A stretch of 61,290 bases of DNA from JANNMJ01 sp031397815. GTDB lineage: Bacteria; Bacteroidota; Bacteroidia; Cytophagales; Hymenobacteraceae. Positions within the stretch are counted from its first letter, which is position 1. Each line of letters begins with the position of its first letter. Positions 41,729 through 50,717 of the stretch are shown one piece after another. The notes beneath the pieces were generated by a model. The model was not told the DNA's origin, ran no database searches, and saw only the letters and a list, made by a program, of their open reading frames with translations. The stretch covers positions 1 through 61,290 of the forward strand of contig JANNMJ010000058.1 of the NCBI GenBank assembly GCA_031397815.1, given 5' to 3'. A program made the position numbers and the translations under genes.

Positions 41729-43987
41729 CTATTGCACTACCATTTTCACGCGCTCAACGTGCGTATCAAGCTGCACCGAGGCAATATAAATGCCCTTCGG
41801 AAGCTGCCGAGATACCCGGTAGCTCACTGGATTTTCGTCGGTAACGGTGACCTGAATGGCGTTGGCCATCAGGTTGCCCTGCGTATCGCGTAGCTCAATG
41901 GTCGCCGGGCCTTTGTAACCGGTGACGGTCATCCAGGCGGTGTTACCAGCCTCAATGGGGTTGGTAAGCGTCACGAGGGGCTGTTCTGCCGCGTTTTGGT
42001 CGGTGTTGCTTGCGCTTGCGAACGCGGGAGAACCACCCGGAGCCGTCGGCGACCAAGCAGCGGCTTGCGTGGAAACGCGCAACGTGTAGGCCGTGGTGCT
42101 CGTGGCACCGCTGTAGCCGTACACCTTCACGTAATACGTCGCGGCAGGGGCGGTATTATAGATAATGGTCTCGGAAGTGGTCGAGGCATTCGTGGAAGAA
42201 TACAGCAGGGCACCGGCGGCGCTGTAAAGTTCCAGCTCATAGTCAGCGGGAAGCGTCGTGAGCGTCACTTTAATGTTGTTGTTGGCGGCGCTGCTCGTGA
42301 ATTTGTACCAATCCACGTCGGTAGCGGGGCAAATGCGGGCCGTATTGTTCACGTTCACGCCTACAGACTTACCAGCAGCCAGCGTTTCATTGGCTTCAAA
42401 GGCATCGGCCGGGCAAGCGGTGGGCACGGTGGCGGTCCAGTTGGCGGCGAAGCCCGGCCGGGTGGTGGCACAGTCGCTCCGCAGCTCCAAAAACATCTTT
42501 CCGGAGGAAGCTACCAACGTTCCGGGGCTAACTGCGCCCGAATATTTGCCGATGAGCGGCGCCTGATTGTTCGCGCCGTTGAATACGAGCAGATGGTCGT
42601 ACGTGCTTTCGAGGTCGAAGGCGGTAAACGTCAGCGAAACACTCGTGGCACCTGATGGCGCGATGAGTTGGCACTGCCGAACGTCGTCGGGGTAGTTGGC
42701 GGCGCTGCCACCGGCGTCGTAAACGGTCCCCGAAGCGGCGCTCCACGTCGTAACCGTCGGGGCATTGTTGATGAGGGTGTAGAATCTCTCCCAATTCCAG
42801 TTCACGCCAGGATCGGTGTGGGTCTGATTGGGGAAATGCTGGTGACCCTTGATTTTCACGCAGGCGCCCGTGCTGAAAGTGCCCGTAGTAGCGGCGCCGT
42901 AGAACGTGCGCAGCCCGCTGATGCCGTAGCCACTGACGGTAATATCCCGCGCCAGCGCCGCCGATGACGTATACATCGCCGTCGTGTACCACGAAGCGTC
43001 GGCTACATAGCCTTCATGTTCGGTGCCGATGGTGTACGGGTTCTCCGACCCCACATGCCACGCTTTATTAGCCTCGGTCACCATTTGCGTCACCTGCCCA
43101 TCGCTCGACCGCACCACGTAATGCGCGGAAGCCTGCGCTGTACAGTTCTTAAACCACGAAATACAGCCCGCATACGAGCCTTGAACCGTGTGAATGGCGT
43201 AATGTGTAACCGCCGTGCCCGCGCGTGAGCTGAAATTGCAGGTGGTAAGGTTGGTCAGCGCAGGCGCATAATCGGTAGATGTAATGCGCGCGTAAGTAGA
43301 CTGACCAGCATCGAATACGTGACCCTCGGCGCCTACTTCAGTCGGGGTCACTTGCGCGTTTCCCGCGCTCAGAACGCGGTAATTGTCGCCGAAAATGGCG
43401 GGCAGGTCCAGCTGATAGCTGGGAAAATGATACTGCGCTTGATTTTCGGCTTTATTAAGGAACGTCAGGACACTGTACAAATGCGAATCCAAGGCAAACG
43501 TGCTGACGGCGTCTTTCTGAAGCGGCAATTCGCTCAGCTCAATCAGCACCGGCAGGTGTTGCGCGGGATTAGCAGCCGTGAGCTTACGGTTAGCCGCCAG
43601 CTTAGCGTATGCAGCGGCGTAAGCGAGGATATTGCTGCGTGGGTCGGCCTTAATCAGGTCGGCTTTAACACCTGAGAGGGTAGCAACAGTGTTCAGGTTC
43701 TCGCGGAAGTAATCTTTTCCATCAGCAAAAAGCCCCATAACGCCCGATGGCAGCGGCATACCGGTGCAGCTCTCCGGCTCGGCGGGGGTGATGTGCCGAA
43801 TATGCGTCTGCGTGTAAGCAACCGCTTCGAGCATCCCCTTCGGAATGATGGGGTAAAGCCGATAAGCTTCGGCAAAAACGGCGGCGTAAGGCTGTTCCGT
43901 CACGGAAATAGCCATCGGCGTCGATTGCGCCGCCATCATCAGCGGTGAGCATAGCAGGGAAGCTGCTAGTAGTACTGTTTTCTTCAT
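41729..43987 (-). CDS. T9SS-exported N-acetylmuramoyl-L-alanine amidase with CUB and PPC domains
   Basis: This 752-aa secreted zinc amidase probably cuts peptidoglycan. A signal peptide (VLLAASLLCSPLMMAAQ) and a ~230-residue N-terminal region come first. The amidase domain (about 250-420) follows, with THYAIHTVQGSYAG and GHQHFPNQTHTDPGVNWNW, where HTDPG matches the Zn-binding end of AmpD-like enzymes. A CUB-like domain (VYDAGGSAANYPDD, YDHLLVFNG), a PPC-like domain (DVDWYKFTSSAANNNI) and a T9SS sorting domain (ATIELRDTQGNLM to HVERVKMVVQ) come next. Export through T9SS suggests action on foreign cell walls, such as predation or nutrient release. This is inference. Confidence 0.85.
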   Translation of the reverse strand: MKKTVLLAASLLCSPLMMAAQSTPMAISVTEQPYAAVFAEAYRLYPIIPKGMLEAVAYTQTHIRHITPAEPESCTGMPLPSGVMGLFADGKDYFRENLNTVATLSGVKADLIKADPRSNILAYAAAYAKLAANRKLTAANPAQHLPVLIELSELPLQKDAVSTFALDSHLYSVLTFLNKAENQAQYHFPSYQLDLPAIFGDNYRVLSAGNAQVTPTEVGAEGHVFDAGQSTYARITSTDYAPALTNLTTCNFSSRAGTAVTHYAIHTVQGSYAGCISWFKNCTAQASAHYVVRSSDGQVTQMVTEANKAWHVGSENPYTIGTEHEGYVADASWYTTAMYTSSAALARDITVSGYGISGLRTFYGAATTGTFSTGACVKIKGHQHFPNQTHTDPGVNWNWERFYTLINNAPTVTTWSAASGTVYDAGGSAANYPDDVRQCQLIAPSGATSVSLTFTAFDLESTYDHLLVFNGANNQAPLIGKYSGAVSPGTLVASSGKMFLELRSDCATTRPGFAANWTATVPTACPADAFEANETLAAGKSVGVNVNNTARICPATDVDWYKFTSSAANNNIKVTLTTLPADYELELYSAAGALLYSSTNASTTSETIIYNTAPAATYYVKVYGYSGATSTTAYTLRVSTQAAAWSPTAPGGSPAFASASNTDQNAAEQPLVTLTNPIEAGNTAWMTVTGYKGPATIELRDTQGNLMANAIQVTVTDENPVSYRVSRQLPKGIYIASVQLDTHVERVKMVVQ

Positions 43988-45173
43988 GGAGTTTCTACGC
44001 CGAGAGGAAAGAAGAGTGAGACTCGGCGGGTGTAAGGTAGGAAAAAGTTGGTATGTTGATGATGGTCGGGAATGTTAAGCTGGAAAAGGAGCGTATGGCG
44101 GCAGAAAAAAAGTTATTGGCTTGAAAGTTGGGGCGTATTCACCCGATTAAGAAGCAGTTAACGTTTCGGTAAAGGCAATTGCTCGCACCCGCAAACATCT
44201 CACGTCGGCTGAGTGCTGACAACGAGTATAAGCCGCGTGACTTCCGTGCGTCATCCGGTTAAGAGCTTACTCAACAGCTGCTCCATGCGGCGCTGAACCG
44301 GTCAGGCCTAACCTATCCGTCAAGAAGGCAATCGCCTCAGAGCTGGCAAGTGTTGCCACACATTGGTTTGGTTCGCCACAGGGCCGAAACCGAGTAACCT
44401 AATTCCAGTGGTGCTGCTGTTTTGCTCCTAACCCTTTGTGATCAAGTAGCAACTGCCGGATAAGAAGGCGGTAGAACGCTCTTCAGAGGACTACTTTTTC
44501 GATGAAAGTGGCCTTAAACGCTGTATAAGCAACAAGGAGCTTGATTAACAGTGTTTTACTGTCCGATTGAAGCGCGAAGAACTGACTTCGTAGCGCTACG
44601 GACTGACTTCGTAGCACAAAGAACTGACTTCGTAGCACGAAGAACTGACTTCGTGGCGCTACGAACTGGCTTCGTAGCACGAAGAACTGGCTTCGTAGCA
44701 CGAAGAACTTGGTCCTTCGTACAGAAACCGTTAACCATCGCACAACATACACGTTTCAGCGCACAATGGCCTTGTGCTATCTAACGAGCAGCAGCTTTTA
44801 CCAACTACGGCAAAATGGTAAGTGCCCGGTCAATTGCCTGTTCTAGCTGAAAAACTGCGGCAATACGACAATGATGACTGTCTAAAACGCTAGGAATGAA
44901 ATTTTTTTGTCCATTGGTAAAGTTTTTTTAGGGTAGATCGTTGTCGTTCAACCGCGAAAAGTTGTCGTTCGTCCATACTTCGACCTGATTTATCAAAATT
45001 GTACAACTGTTTCGTAGTTATTAGCATTTTGCAGGAGTATGGAAGATTTGATTGACTGATAATCGATGATTTAGATTTGCTGCCGATATCAGATGTAACG
45101 CCAACCGATAGCGCTGTTGGGTAAGCTTGATCTGACAGATAATACAAACTTTTTCAAACCACTTTTTTGTCCT
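43988..45173. other. 1.2-kb gene-poor stretch with a 21-bp repeat array
   Basis: No coding region is supported. The main structure is the array at 44576-44712. The stretch 44.1-44.5 kb shows no recognisable gene or repeat. Confidence 0.7.
44576..44712. repeat. 21-bp tandem array, six full units
   Basis: Units read gaagaactgacttcgtagc plus gc/ac, with two-way variation at a few positions, and run at 44576, 44597, 44618, 44639, 44660 and 44681 with a partial seventh unit. Both strands stay open across the array (heptads such as FVARRTD), a property of periodic 21-mers that does not prove a gene. It lies 460 bp upstream of an orphan gene. Confidence 0.9.
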
Positions 45174-45575
45174 ATGGCAAATCGAACCGTTCGGGTAAAT
45201 TTACCCATCAGCGACGCTGATAAGTTTATTATGCTTATCGGTGCAATTATCGCGAAGCACGAACAAGATCCAGCAACTTCCAAACTCGATCCGACGGAAG
45301 TAGCCGAGTTAAAGACGTTGCTGAGTGTCGCTAAGCCTTACCGTGAGGAAGCAGCAAAGCTTCGTAAAGAAGCACAAGCGGCTCAAGAGCAGTACACATT
45401 GGCGCTCGGCATTGGAAAGGGCCAAACCAGTAAGACGAAAGGCACTTGCTACAATCTGGTTACCCGTATCCGGAAACGTCTCCTTCTCGAATTCGAGGGC
45501 AATGAGGAACAGCTCGGTACTTATGGCCTGCAAGTAGTTATCGGAGCATCTAAAACTCGCGCTTCCAAGAAGTAG
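45174..45575 (+). CDS. Conserved-looking small protein of unknown function
   Basis: This 133-aa protein starts at MANRTVRVNLPISDADKFIM. It is charged and helical, with EHDP-like turns, a coiled-coil-like stretch (YREEAAKLRKEAQAAQEQYTL) and a basic C-terminus (ASKTRASKK). Similar ~130-aa proteins are often seen in Bacteroidota with tandem 21-bp repeats nearby, but I recall this without checking. Base composition is lower in GC than the neighbours. A hairpin follows. No function is proposed. Confidence 0.65.
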   Translation: MANRTVRVNLPISDADKFIMLIGAIIAKHEQDPATSKLDPTEVAELKTLLSVAKPYREEAAKLRKEAQAAQEQYTLALGIGKGQTSKTKGTCYNLVTRIRKRLLLEFEGNEEQLGTYGLQVVIGASKTRASKK

Positions 45576-45596
45576 TAAGCGGTTTTAAGCAGAAAC

Positions 45597-45665
45597 CACC
45601 ACCACGCTACATCTCGGTAAGGTTTGACAAACCTGCCAGATGTGGGGTGGTGGTGGTGTTTTAGG
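45597..45665 (+). terminator. Terminator after orphan gene
   Basis: accaccaccacgctacatct and complementary agatgtggggtggtggtggt arms form an imperfect stem with a T run (gttttag) on the right. Confidence 0.7.
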
Positions 45666-45762
45666 GCTACAATAACAGGAAATACTCAGCTGCTTAATTT
45701 TATTTGAGCATAACAGAAGAGGGAAAGGTGAAACTTGGGTCGTTTGGCGAGCGTAGCCGATT

Positions 45763-45905
45763 GGGGGGGGGGGGGCACCCCGCCCCTTCGGGGCACCCCT
45801 GCCCTCCGGGGCGGGGAGTTTTCTCTACTATCGTATTAGAAATGAACTCCCCGCCCCCTTGGGGGAGGGGTGGCCCGCAGGGCCGGGGTGGGGAACGCGG
45901 TTATG
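45763..45905. repeat. Poly-G tract and REP/MITE-like element, copy 2
   Basis: A run of 13 G (45763-45775) abuts the second copy of the element described at 32047, with ccccgccccttcggggcacc at the left and gtggcccgcagggccggggt at the right. The long homopolymer is at risk of slippage and could be variable. Confidence 0.7.
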
Positions 45906-46017
45906 CAATGCGGCTGTGCTAACACAACGAACAACTAGCTGATAAAAGCCGCCTACCCCCGCACCGAACCCACTGCCCCGCTTTCTGGGTTGAAGAGAAC
46001 TCACATTCTTCTCCTTG

Positions 46018-47454
46018 ATGCCGTATCTGCTGATGTTGCGCCGCTGGTGGGCGGTTGGTTTTGTGCTTTTGGTCAGTGGTTGTGCCGGACCGCCCGCGTT
46101 GCGCAACCTACTGGGGCCACCGCCCACACCACACGCCGCGTATGCGCGCGGATTACGCCAAGCGCACCTCGATAAAACTGCCCTCGGCGCCGCCTGGACG
46201 CAGGCTGCCGACCGGGCGCTCTTCCCAAATCCACCGTCCGACACGCTTTCTGTCTCGTTACCGGTGGCCGAAACGGGGTTTTTCCAGCCGGAACGCCCTT
46301 CGGCTGCCGCTTGGCGCTATTCGGTGCGGGAAGGCGAAACGATTGAGGTGACTTTAGCAGCGGTTACGGCGCCGAATGCTCGAATCTTCGTCGAGGTGTT
46401 CGCGCTGCCGCTTGATTCGGCTGATCGGCGGGCGTCTGATGGTCCTCGGCCGCTTGCTTGGGCCGATACGACATCGCTGAGCTTCCGGTACACGGCCGAA
46501 GACGACGCTCGGCACTTGTTACGAGTCCAGCCGGAGCTGCTGACGGCTGGTAGTTATACGCTGAAAGTGCGGAGAGTGCCATCATTGGGGGTTTTTCCGG
46601 TTAAAGGGAAGTCGGATGCGGCGGTGGGGTCGTTCTGGGGCGCCGAACGCGACGCCGGGGCGCGCCGACACGAAGGTCTCGACATTTTTGCGGCTTCCGG
46701 TACGCCGGTAGTAGCCGCCACGGCCGGGGTAGTGACCCGTGTAGGGGAAACGCCGCGCGGTGGGCGGGTGGTTTGGGTCGCTGATCTCGCCCAAAACCAG
46801 CATCATTATTATGCTCATCTGAGTCAGCAGCTCGTACAGCCCGGCCAACAGGTACAAGCCGGTGATACCCTCGGGTTAGTGGGCAATACCGGCAATGCGA
46901 TTACCACACCACCGCATTTGCACTTCGGAATTTACCGGGGTGGGCGCGGCGCGGTTGATCCGTGGCCCTTCATCCGCCGTGCCGACGCCGTGCCGCCCGA
47001 CCCAGCGCCCGGTTTGGCGCCGGGTACGTGGAGTAGCGTGAAAAAAGGCGGCACTATCAGCGCTAACACGGCTACTGCGGCTCACTTTACTGCAAAGCGG
47101 AAGGAAAAAAACGCGCCCAAGCCCAACGGTATGGCGTTGGCGGCGGGCCTTCCCGTGCAAATACAAGGGCGAGCGGCCACAGGCGCGTACCTAATCACGC
47201 TCCCGACCGGCGAAACGACGTATGTTGCGGCCGATGCGCTGGAAAAGGCTTCATCTACGGCTTTGCGCGCCATCCGAAACCCCGCCGTCGCCACGGATGC
47301 TGTTTTACGCACGGCGCCCAGTTCGGTAGCGCTCGCTGTGGCGGCATTGCCGAGCAATAGCCGGGCGGTGGTGCTGGGGCAAACCAACGGATGGACGTTG
47401 ATTCGTCTGGTTAACACACAGATAGGCTGGGTGCCTAGTGAGTGGGTGGGGTAG
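46018..47454 (+). CDS. M23 metallopeptidase lipoprotein with C-terminal SH3-like domain
   Basis: This 478-aa protein has a lipobox (AVGFVLLVSGCAG), placing it as a membrane lipoprotein. After a beta-rich middle region, the peptidase M23/LytM domain contains RRHEGLDIFAASGTPVVAAT, GGRVVWVADLAQNQHHYYAH and the Zn motif PPHLHFGIYRGG. The C-terminus has two SH3-like segments (LPTGETTYVAADALEK, NGWTLIRLVNTQIGWVPSEWV). It is probably a peptidoglycan endopeptidase or an activator. I start at ATG 46018; a TTG three bases upstream is in frame. Confidence 0.88.
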   Translation: MPYLLMLRRWWAVGFVLLVSGCAGPPALRNLLGPPPTPHAAYARGLRQAHLDKTALGAAWTQAADRALFPNPPSDTLSVSLPVAETGFFQPERPSAAAWRYSVREGETIEVTLAAVTAPNARIFVEVFALPLDSADRRASDGPRPLAWADTTSLSFRYTAEDDARHLLRVQPELLTAGSYTLKVRRVPSLGVFPVKGKSDAAVGSFWGAERDAGARRHEGLDIFAASGTPVVAATAGVVTRVGETPRGGRVVWVADLAQNQHHYYAHLSQQLVQPGQQVQAGDTLGLVGNTGNAITTPPHLHFGIYRGGRGAVDPWPFIRRADAVPPDPAPGLAPGTWSSVKKGGTISANTATAAHFTAKRKEKNAPKPNGMALAAGLPVQIQGRAATGAYLITLPTGETTYVAADALEKASSTALRAIRNPAVATDAVLRTAPSSVALAVAALPSNSRAVVLGQTNGWTLIRLVNTQIGWVPSEWVG

Positions 47455-47516
47455 GGGGTGGAGGCAGTTGGGGAACCCAGCCAAAGGGCGGCTAATTCAA
47501 GCCGGTATGGCGAACT

Positions 47517-47912
47517 TCACTGTAGTCCAATGGCCCAAAACACGCCGCTTACGTAGGTCCAGAACACAGTAAAGGCAATATGTACGCTCGTTTCAAAGCG
47601 TTTGCCGCGCCATAGCTCTGCCGAGTAGCCCCAAAACTGGAGAATCAGTCGAATACTCCAAAAAAAGGCGAAAGCCAGCGCAAGCTTTCTTCCTAAACCG
47701 GGACTAAGCAGCTCGGTCTGACAAGTCAGACACAAAACACCCATTAAAAACACGACCAGCGCCACAAAGAAAGTGTGGATATACATCATCTGCCGGTTTA
47801 TCAGACTTACGGTCTGAAACTCGGTCTTCCAGTTGAAATACCGGGGGAATACTGCGTGAGCGAACGCCAGCACCACCAGTAAGGCGCCGATGATACTAAG
47901 TTGAAGAGCCAT
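47517..47912 (-). CDS. Small membrane protein, last gene of four-gene operon
   Basis: This 131-aa protein has about four membrane segments (LSIIGALLVVLAFAHAVFP, YIHTFFVALVVFLMGVLCLT, ALAFAFFWSIRLILQFWGY, IAFTVFWTYVSGVFWAIGL). It overlaps the methyltransferase gene by 17 bp. No family was recognised with confidence. Its place in the operon suggests a role with the methyltransferase, not otherwise supported. Confidence 0.7.
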   Translation of the reverse strand: MALQLSIIGALLVVLAFAHAVFPRYFNWKTEFQTVSLINRQMMYIHTFFVALVVFLMGVLCLTCQTELLSPGLGRKLALAFAFFWSIRLILQFWGYSAELWRGKRFETSVHIAFTVFWTYVSGVFWAIGLQ

Positions 47913-48660
47913 CCTTGCGCAGAATAAAGACCGATACGAACGGCGTTTGTCTGATTTGCTGAGTCAGCGTCAGTTTACTCTGCGTAAATACCTGCGTCCA
48001 GAGACTTTTCGGGTAGAAGTGCAGAAACCCAATGTTATAGGCCAGAAAGTTAGGCCAATCGCGTAGATGCTCTACGATGATGAGCTGTCCGTTTGGCTTC
48101 AAGATTCGGGTCATCTCAGCAAAGAACGCTTTTCTTTCTGCCGCGTCCCGTATTTCGTGAACCGCGAAGATGCCAAATACCGCATCCACCGACGCATCCG
48201 CGACCGGCAAAGCAGTAGAAACGACCGACTGAGTGCCCGGAAATGGCGGATATGCCTTACGGGCGCGCTTAATTGAGACTTCCGTGTGCTGCGCGGGGTC
48301 GTAAAAGTCGAGCACGGTTAGTTGAGCGTCAGGAGCCAAGGTGCTCAAGAGCGCGCTAGTCTCATCGAAACCCGCGTGGACGTTGACGATGTTGCTCTTT
48401 GGCGGCAAGTGCAACGTACGCAACCAATTGAATTGATAAAGCGCCGACCAATCGTAGACGTAATACGATACCGCGAGCGAGACCAGCGTGCTCAACGCTA
48501 TTCCGGCGCTTAACAGGTACGCCAAAGGCTGCCAATAAACCGGCAGCCAGCGACTACCGAGAAGTAATAAGGCCATAACCCCGCCCGCCGACACAAAGAA
48601 GTGCCAGTTGAACCGGACAATATTACTGACTCCCTGAAATGCAGATCTTACTGGCTCCAT
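47896..48660 (-). CDS. Membrane-anchored SAM-dependent methyltransferase
   Basis: This 254-aa protein has two N-terminal membrane segments (FFVSAGGVMALLLLGSRWL, LAYLLSAGIALSTLVSLAVSY) followed by a class I methyltransferase domain. NIVNVHAGFDETSALL takes the SAM-binding position and LTVLDFYDP the second strand. ALPVADASVDAVFGIFAVHEI and RILKPNGQLIIVEHLRDW complete the typical pattern. Substrate may be a lipid or membrane compound, inferred from the anchor. I start at MEPVRSAFQGV, which overlaps the DUF2071-like gene by 13 bp. Confidence 0.82.
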   Translation of the reverse strand: MEPVRSAFQGVSNIVRFNWHFFVSAGGVMALLLLGSRWLPVYWQPLAYLLSAGIALSTLVSLAVSYYVYDWSALYQFNWLRTLHLPPKSNIVNVHAGFDETSALLSTLAPDAQLTVLDFYDPAQHTEVSIKRARKAYPPFPGTQSVVSTALPVADASVDAVFGIFAVHEIRDAAERKAFFAEMTRILKPNGQLIIVEHLRDWPNFLAYNIGFLHFYPKSLWTQVFTQSKLTLTQQIRQTPFVSVFILRKDGSST

Positions 48661-49394
48661 TGCTCCCGACGGCCTTTTTTCCAACTATAAGGGATGTCGC
48701 TCACGTAGAAAGCATTGGCTAAAATGCCGTCTTCGGCCACAAAAGTGCGTAGTAACGGGAACGAGTGCGCTAAAACCGACACCGGTGCGGGCGTCCAATG
48801 CTGGCGCACGCCTTCCACGATGGTCACTTGTTGGCTTGCAGGGTCATAGGCGAACGTGAAGGGCAGCGGACCGGCAAATCGGCGGGCTTCTTTCCAGTCG
48901 GCAAAGGGCGAGTTGAGCGGTACTGGGATGGTTTCATCTGTTGTCGGCAGGCGAACAGTCGAATGGGAGGCACCCGCGTGAATGGTAAGCAGCGGATATT
49001 CCTTCTGAATCGCAATCGGGATGGTCTCGTAGTTATAATGAGTGAAGAGATTACCTAGAATCTCCATCTTTTTGCGGTCGGTTTGCGATTTCAAGATGTA
49101 AAGCCCCCGTAGCCGCTTGCCTTTTGTCGTGGTATAGCGCACAAATACACGGTACCCAGTCAGAAAAAAGTCATTACCAAGGAAAGTCGGGAAACCCTTT
49201 GGCCGTAAGCTCTTTGTCTGGACCATCGCCACAGCTAAAAATGCCCATTCGTCGTGTAAAGTATCGAGCGTGAGGCAAGGCGGGATTAGATGCGCCAACA
49301 CAGCCTTTGGATAAGCGAACGTGAGCACCAGCGAACTTTCAAAATGAGCTTCCACCGCAAAGGGATGGTGTTGCAGGAACGAAAGCATACTCAT
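48648..49394 (-). CDS. DUF2071-like protein
   Basis: This 248-aa protein resembles the DUF2071 family, with FAYPKAVLAHLIPPCLTLDTL, WAFLAVAMVQTKSLRPKGFP and FFLTGYRVFVRYTT. Function of the family is not known. It sits between the DoxX-like and methyltransferase genes and overlaps both, which supports a shared job. No membrane segment. Confidence 0.72.
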   Translation of the reverse strand: MSMLSFLQHHPFAVEAHFESSLVLTFAYPKAVLAHLIPPCLTLDTLHDEWAFLAVAMVQTKSLRPKGFPTFLGNDFFLTGYRVFVRYTTTKGKRLRGLYILKSQTDRKKMEILGNLFTHYNYETIPIAIQKEYPLLTIHAGASHSTVRLPTTDETIPVPLNSPFADWKEARRFAGPLPFTFAYDPASQQVTIVEGVRQHWTPAPVSVLAHSFPLLRTFVAEDGILANAFYVSDIPYSWKKGRREQWSQ

Positions 49395-49774
49395 GATAAG
49401 CTCGTTTGACGGTTAAAGCGGCCGTGAATCGCTACTACTCCAATAAACAAGAGCGCAAAAAGGGCGTTAGCGCGGCCCCACAGCAGCAGGTCAGGAGCAA
49501 GTATAAACTCCAACACGTTCATCGACGCCACCAGTCCGATTTGAGCGAGCGAACTCCAGCGCCTTTGACGGCCACTCAGAATCCAAATCGCCATAAATAT
49601 TTCTGAAACGCCAATCGCTACGGTAAGTGGCGCGGCGTACGTCGGCCCAAGAATGCGCGCCACAATCTGTTCGTGACGCGGCACCAGCTGTAATACTTTG
49701 CAGAAAAGCCCATTCACCAGCCACACGCTTGCAATGCCGACCGTGAGGATGTTTTGAATGATTCGGGGATACAT
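49391..49774 (-). CDS. DoxX-like integral membrane protein
   Basis: This 127-aa protein has four membrane segments (ILTVGIASVWLVNGLFCKVL, PLTVAIGVSEIFMAIWILSG, AQIGLVASMNVLEFILA, ANALFALLFIGVVAI), as in DoxX/DoxD-like proteins. It is the first gene of the operon, and overlaps the next by 4 bp. Function is uncertain; relatives have been linked to redox or quinone systems. Confidence 0.72.
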   Translation of the reverse strand: MYPRIIQNILTVGIASVWLVNGLFCKVLQLVPRHEQIVARILGPTYAAPLTVAIGVSEIFMAIWILSGRQRRWSSLAQIGLVASMNVLEFILAPDLLLWGRANALFALLFIGVVAIHGRFNRQTSLS

Positions 49775-49939
49775 AGGCAGTCAGCAGAGCAATTAATAAG
49801 GCTGATCCTGACGCGCGGGTACTTATTCCAGCGTTCTTCCTTACTGGAAGAGTGCTAACCGCAGCGTCGGCAAACGTGAATGTAAGAGGACGCTGGCTTA
49901 CCGCCTGATGAAGGCCGCTCAGGTGCTCTAAGTAAGAAT

Positions 49940-50413
49940 CTATTCCCCGTCAGCCGCTTGCTCAAGCGCTTGTATGTCGATTTTCGACATTTTCATCATC
50001 GCCTGCATCGCACGACTCGCCTTTTTAGGGTCTTTATCGCTGAGCAGGCGGTTCAAGGCGCTTGGAATAACCTGCCACGAGACGCCGAACTGGTCGGTTA
50101 ACCACCCGCACGGCCCCGGTTGGCCGCCCGCAGAGAGTTTTTCCCAGAGGGTATCGACTTCTTCCTGCGTCTCACAGTTTACGAACAGCGAGATTCCTTC
50201 GGAAAATTTGAAATGAGAGCCGCCGTTGAGCGCAATATATTCCCGCCCTTCCAGCTCAAACCTCACCGATATAACGGTTCCGGCTGACGCCGGTGCCCCT
50301 TCGCCGAAACGGGCGATGTGCGTGATTTTCGAGTTGTTGAAAATTGACACGTAAAAGCTCGCAGCTTCTTCCGCCTGCGACTCATACGTGAGAAAAGTGG
50401 TGATCTTGTGCAT
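49940..50413 (-). CDS. VOC-superfamily protein (PhnB/3-demethylubiquinone methyltransferase-like)
   Basis: This 157-aa protein starts MHKITTFLTYESQAEEAASFYV and has FELEGREYIALNGGSHFKFSEGISLFVNCETQEEVDTLW and CGWLTDQFGVSWQVIP, the paired beta-alpha-beta-beta-beta repeats of the PhnB-like group. Members bind metals and small ligands; enzymatic role is unclear. The start codon leaves out 22 upstream open codons. Confidence 0.85.
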   Translation of the reverse strand: MHKITTFLTYESQAEEAASFYVSIFNNSKITHIARFGEGAPASAGTVISVRFELEGREYIALNGGSHFKFSEGISLFVNCETQEEVDTLWEKLSAGGQPGPCGWLTDQFGVSWQVIPSALNRLLSDKDPKKASRAMQAMMKMSKIDIQALEQAADGE

Positions 50414-50717
50414 AAGGTGAAGCGGAAGGGGCAAACAAGCCGACGACGAGGCCAAACCAACCGGTTGGCGTTCAAACATACGACTTTGTTTAGCGGTTTG
50501 CTAGCCCCTGCCTAATTTCGTTGGTAAATTTAACTAGTTTGGGTGGATTTGTGAGATTGATTCGTCAGGAAACTAGCTTTGGAGTGACGTTGAGCGTCTG
50601 TAAAAAGCAAGTTTCCCTCAAGTCGCCACGCTCCCGAAGGTGAACGGCGGCTTGGGGGAAACCAAGATGACTTCAATCTGGACGGTAACAGCGGATTTAC
50701 GCGCTGGTAAACCGTCG
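50414..50717. other. 304-bp gap, no feature recognised
   Basis: The stretch is AT-richer near 50.5 kb but no gene, hairpin or repeat stood out. It separates VOC and NmrA genes that face the same way. Confidence 0.6.

Noticed and set aside
44483..44784. Open frames on both strands across the 21-bp array
   Set aside because: The heptad repeats on both strands come from the periodic DNA and do not indicate a protein.
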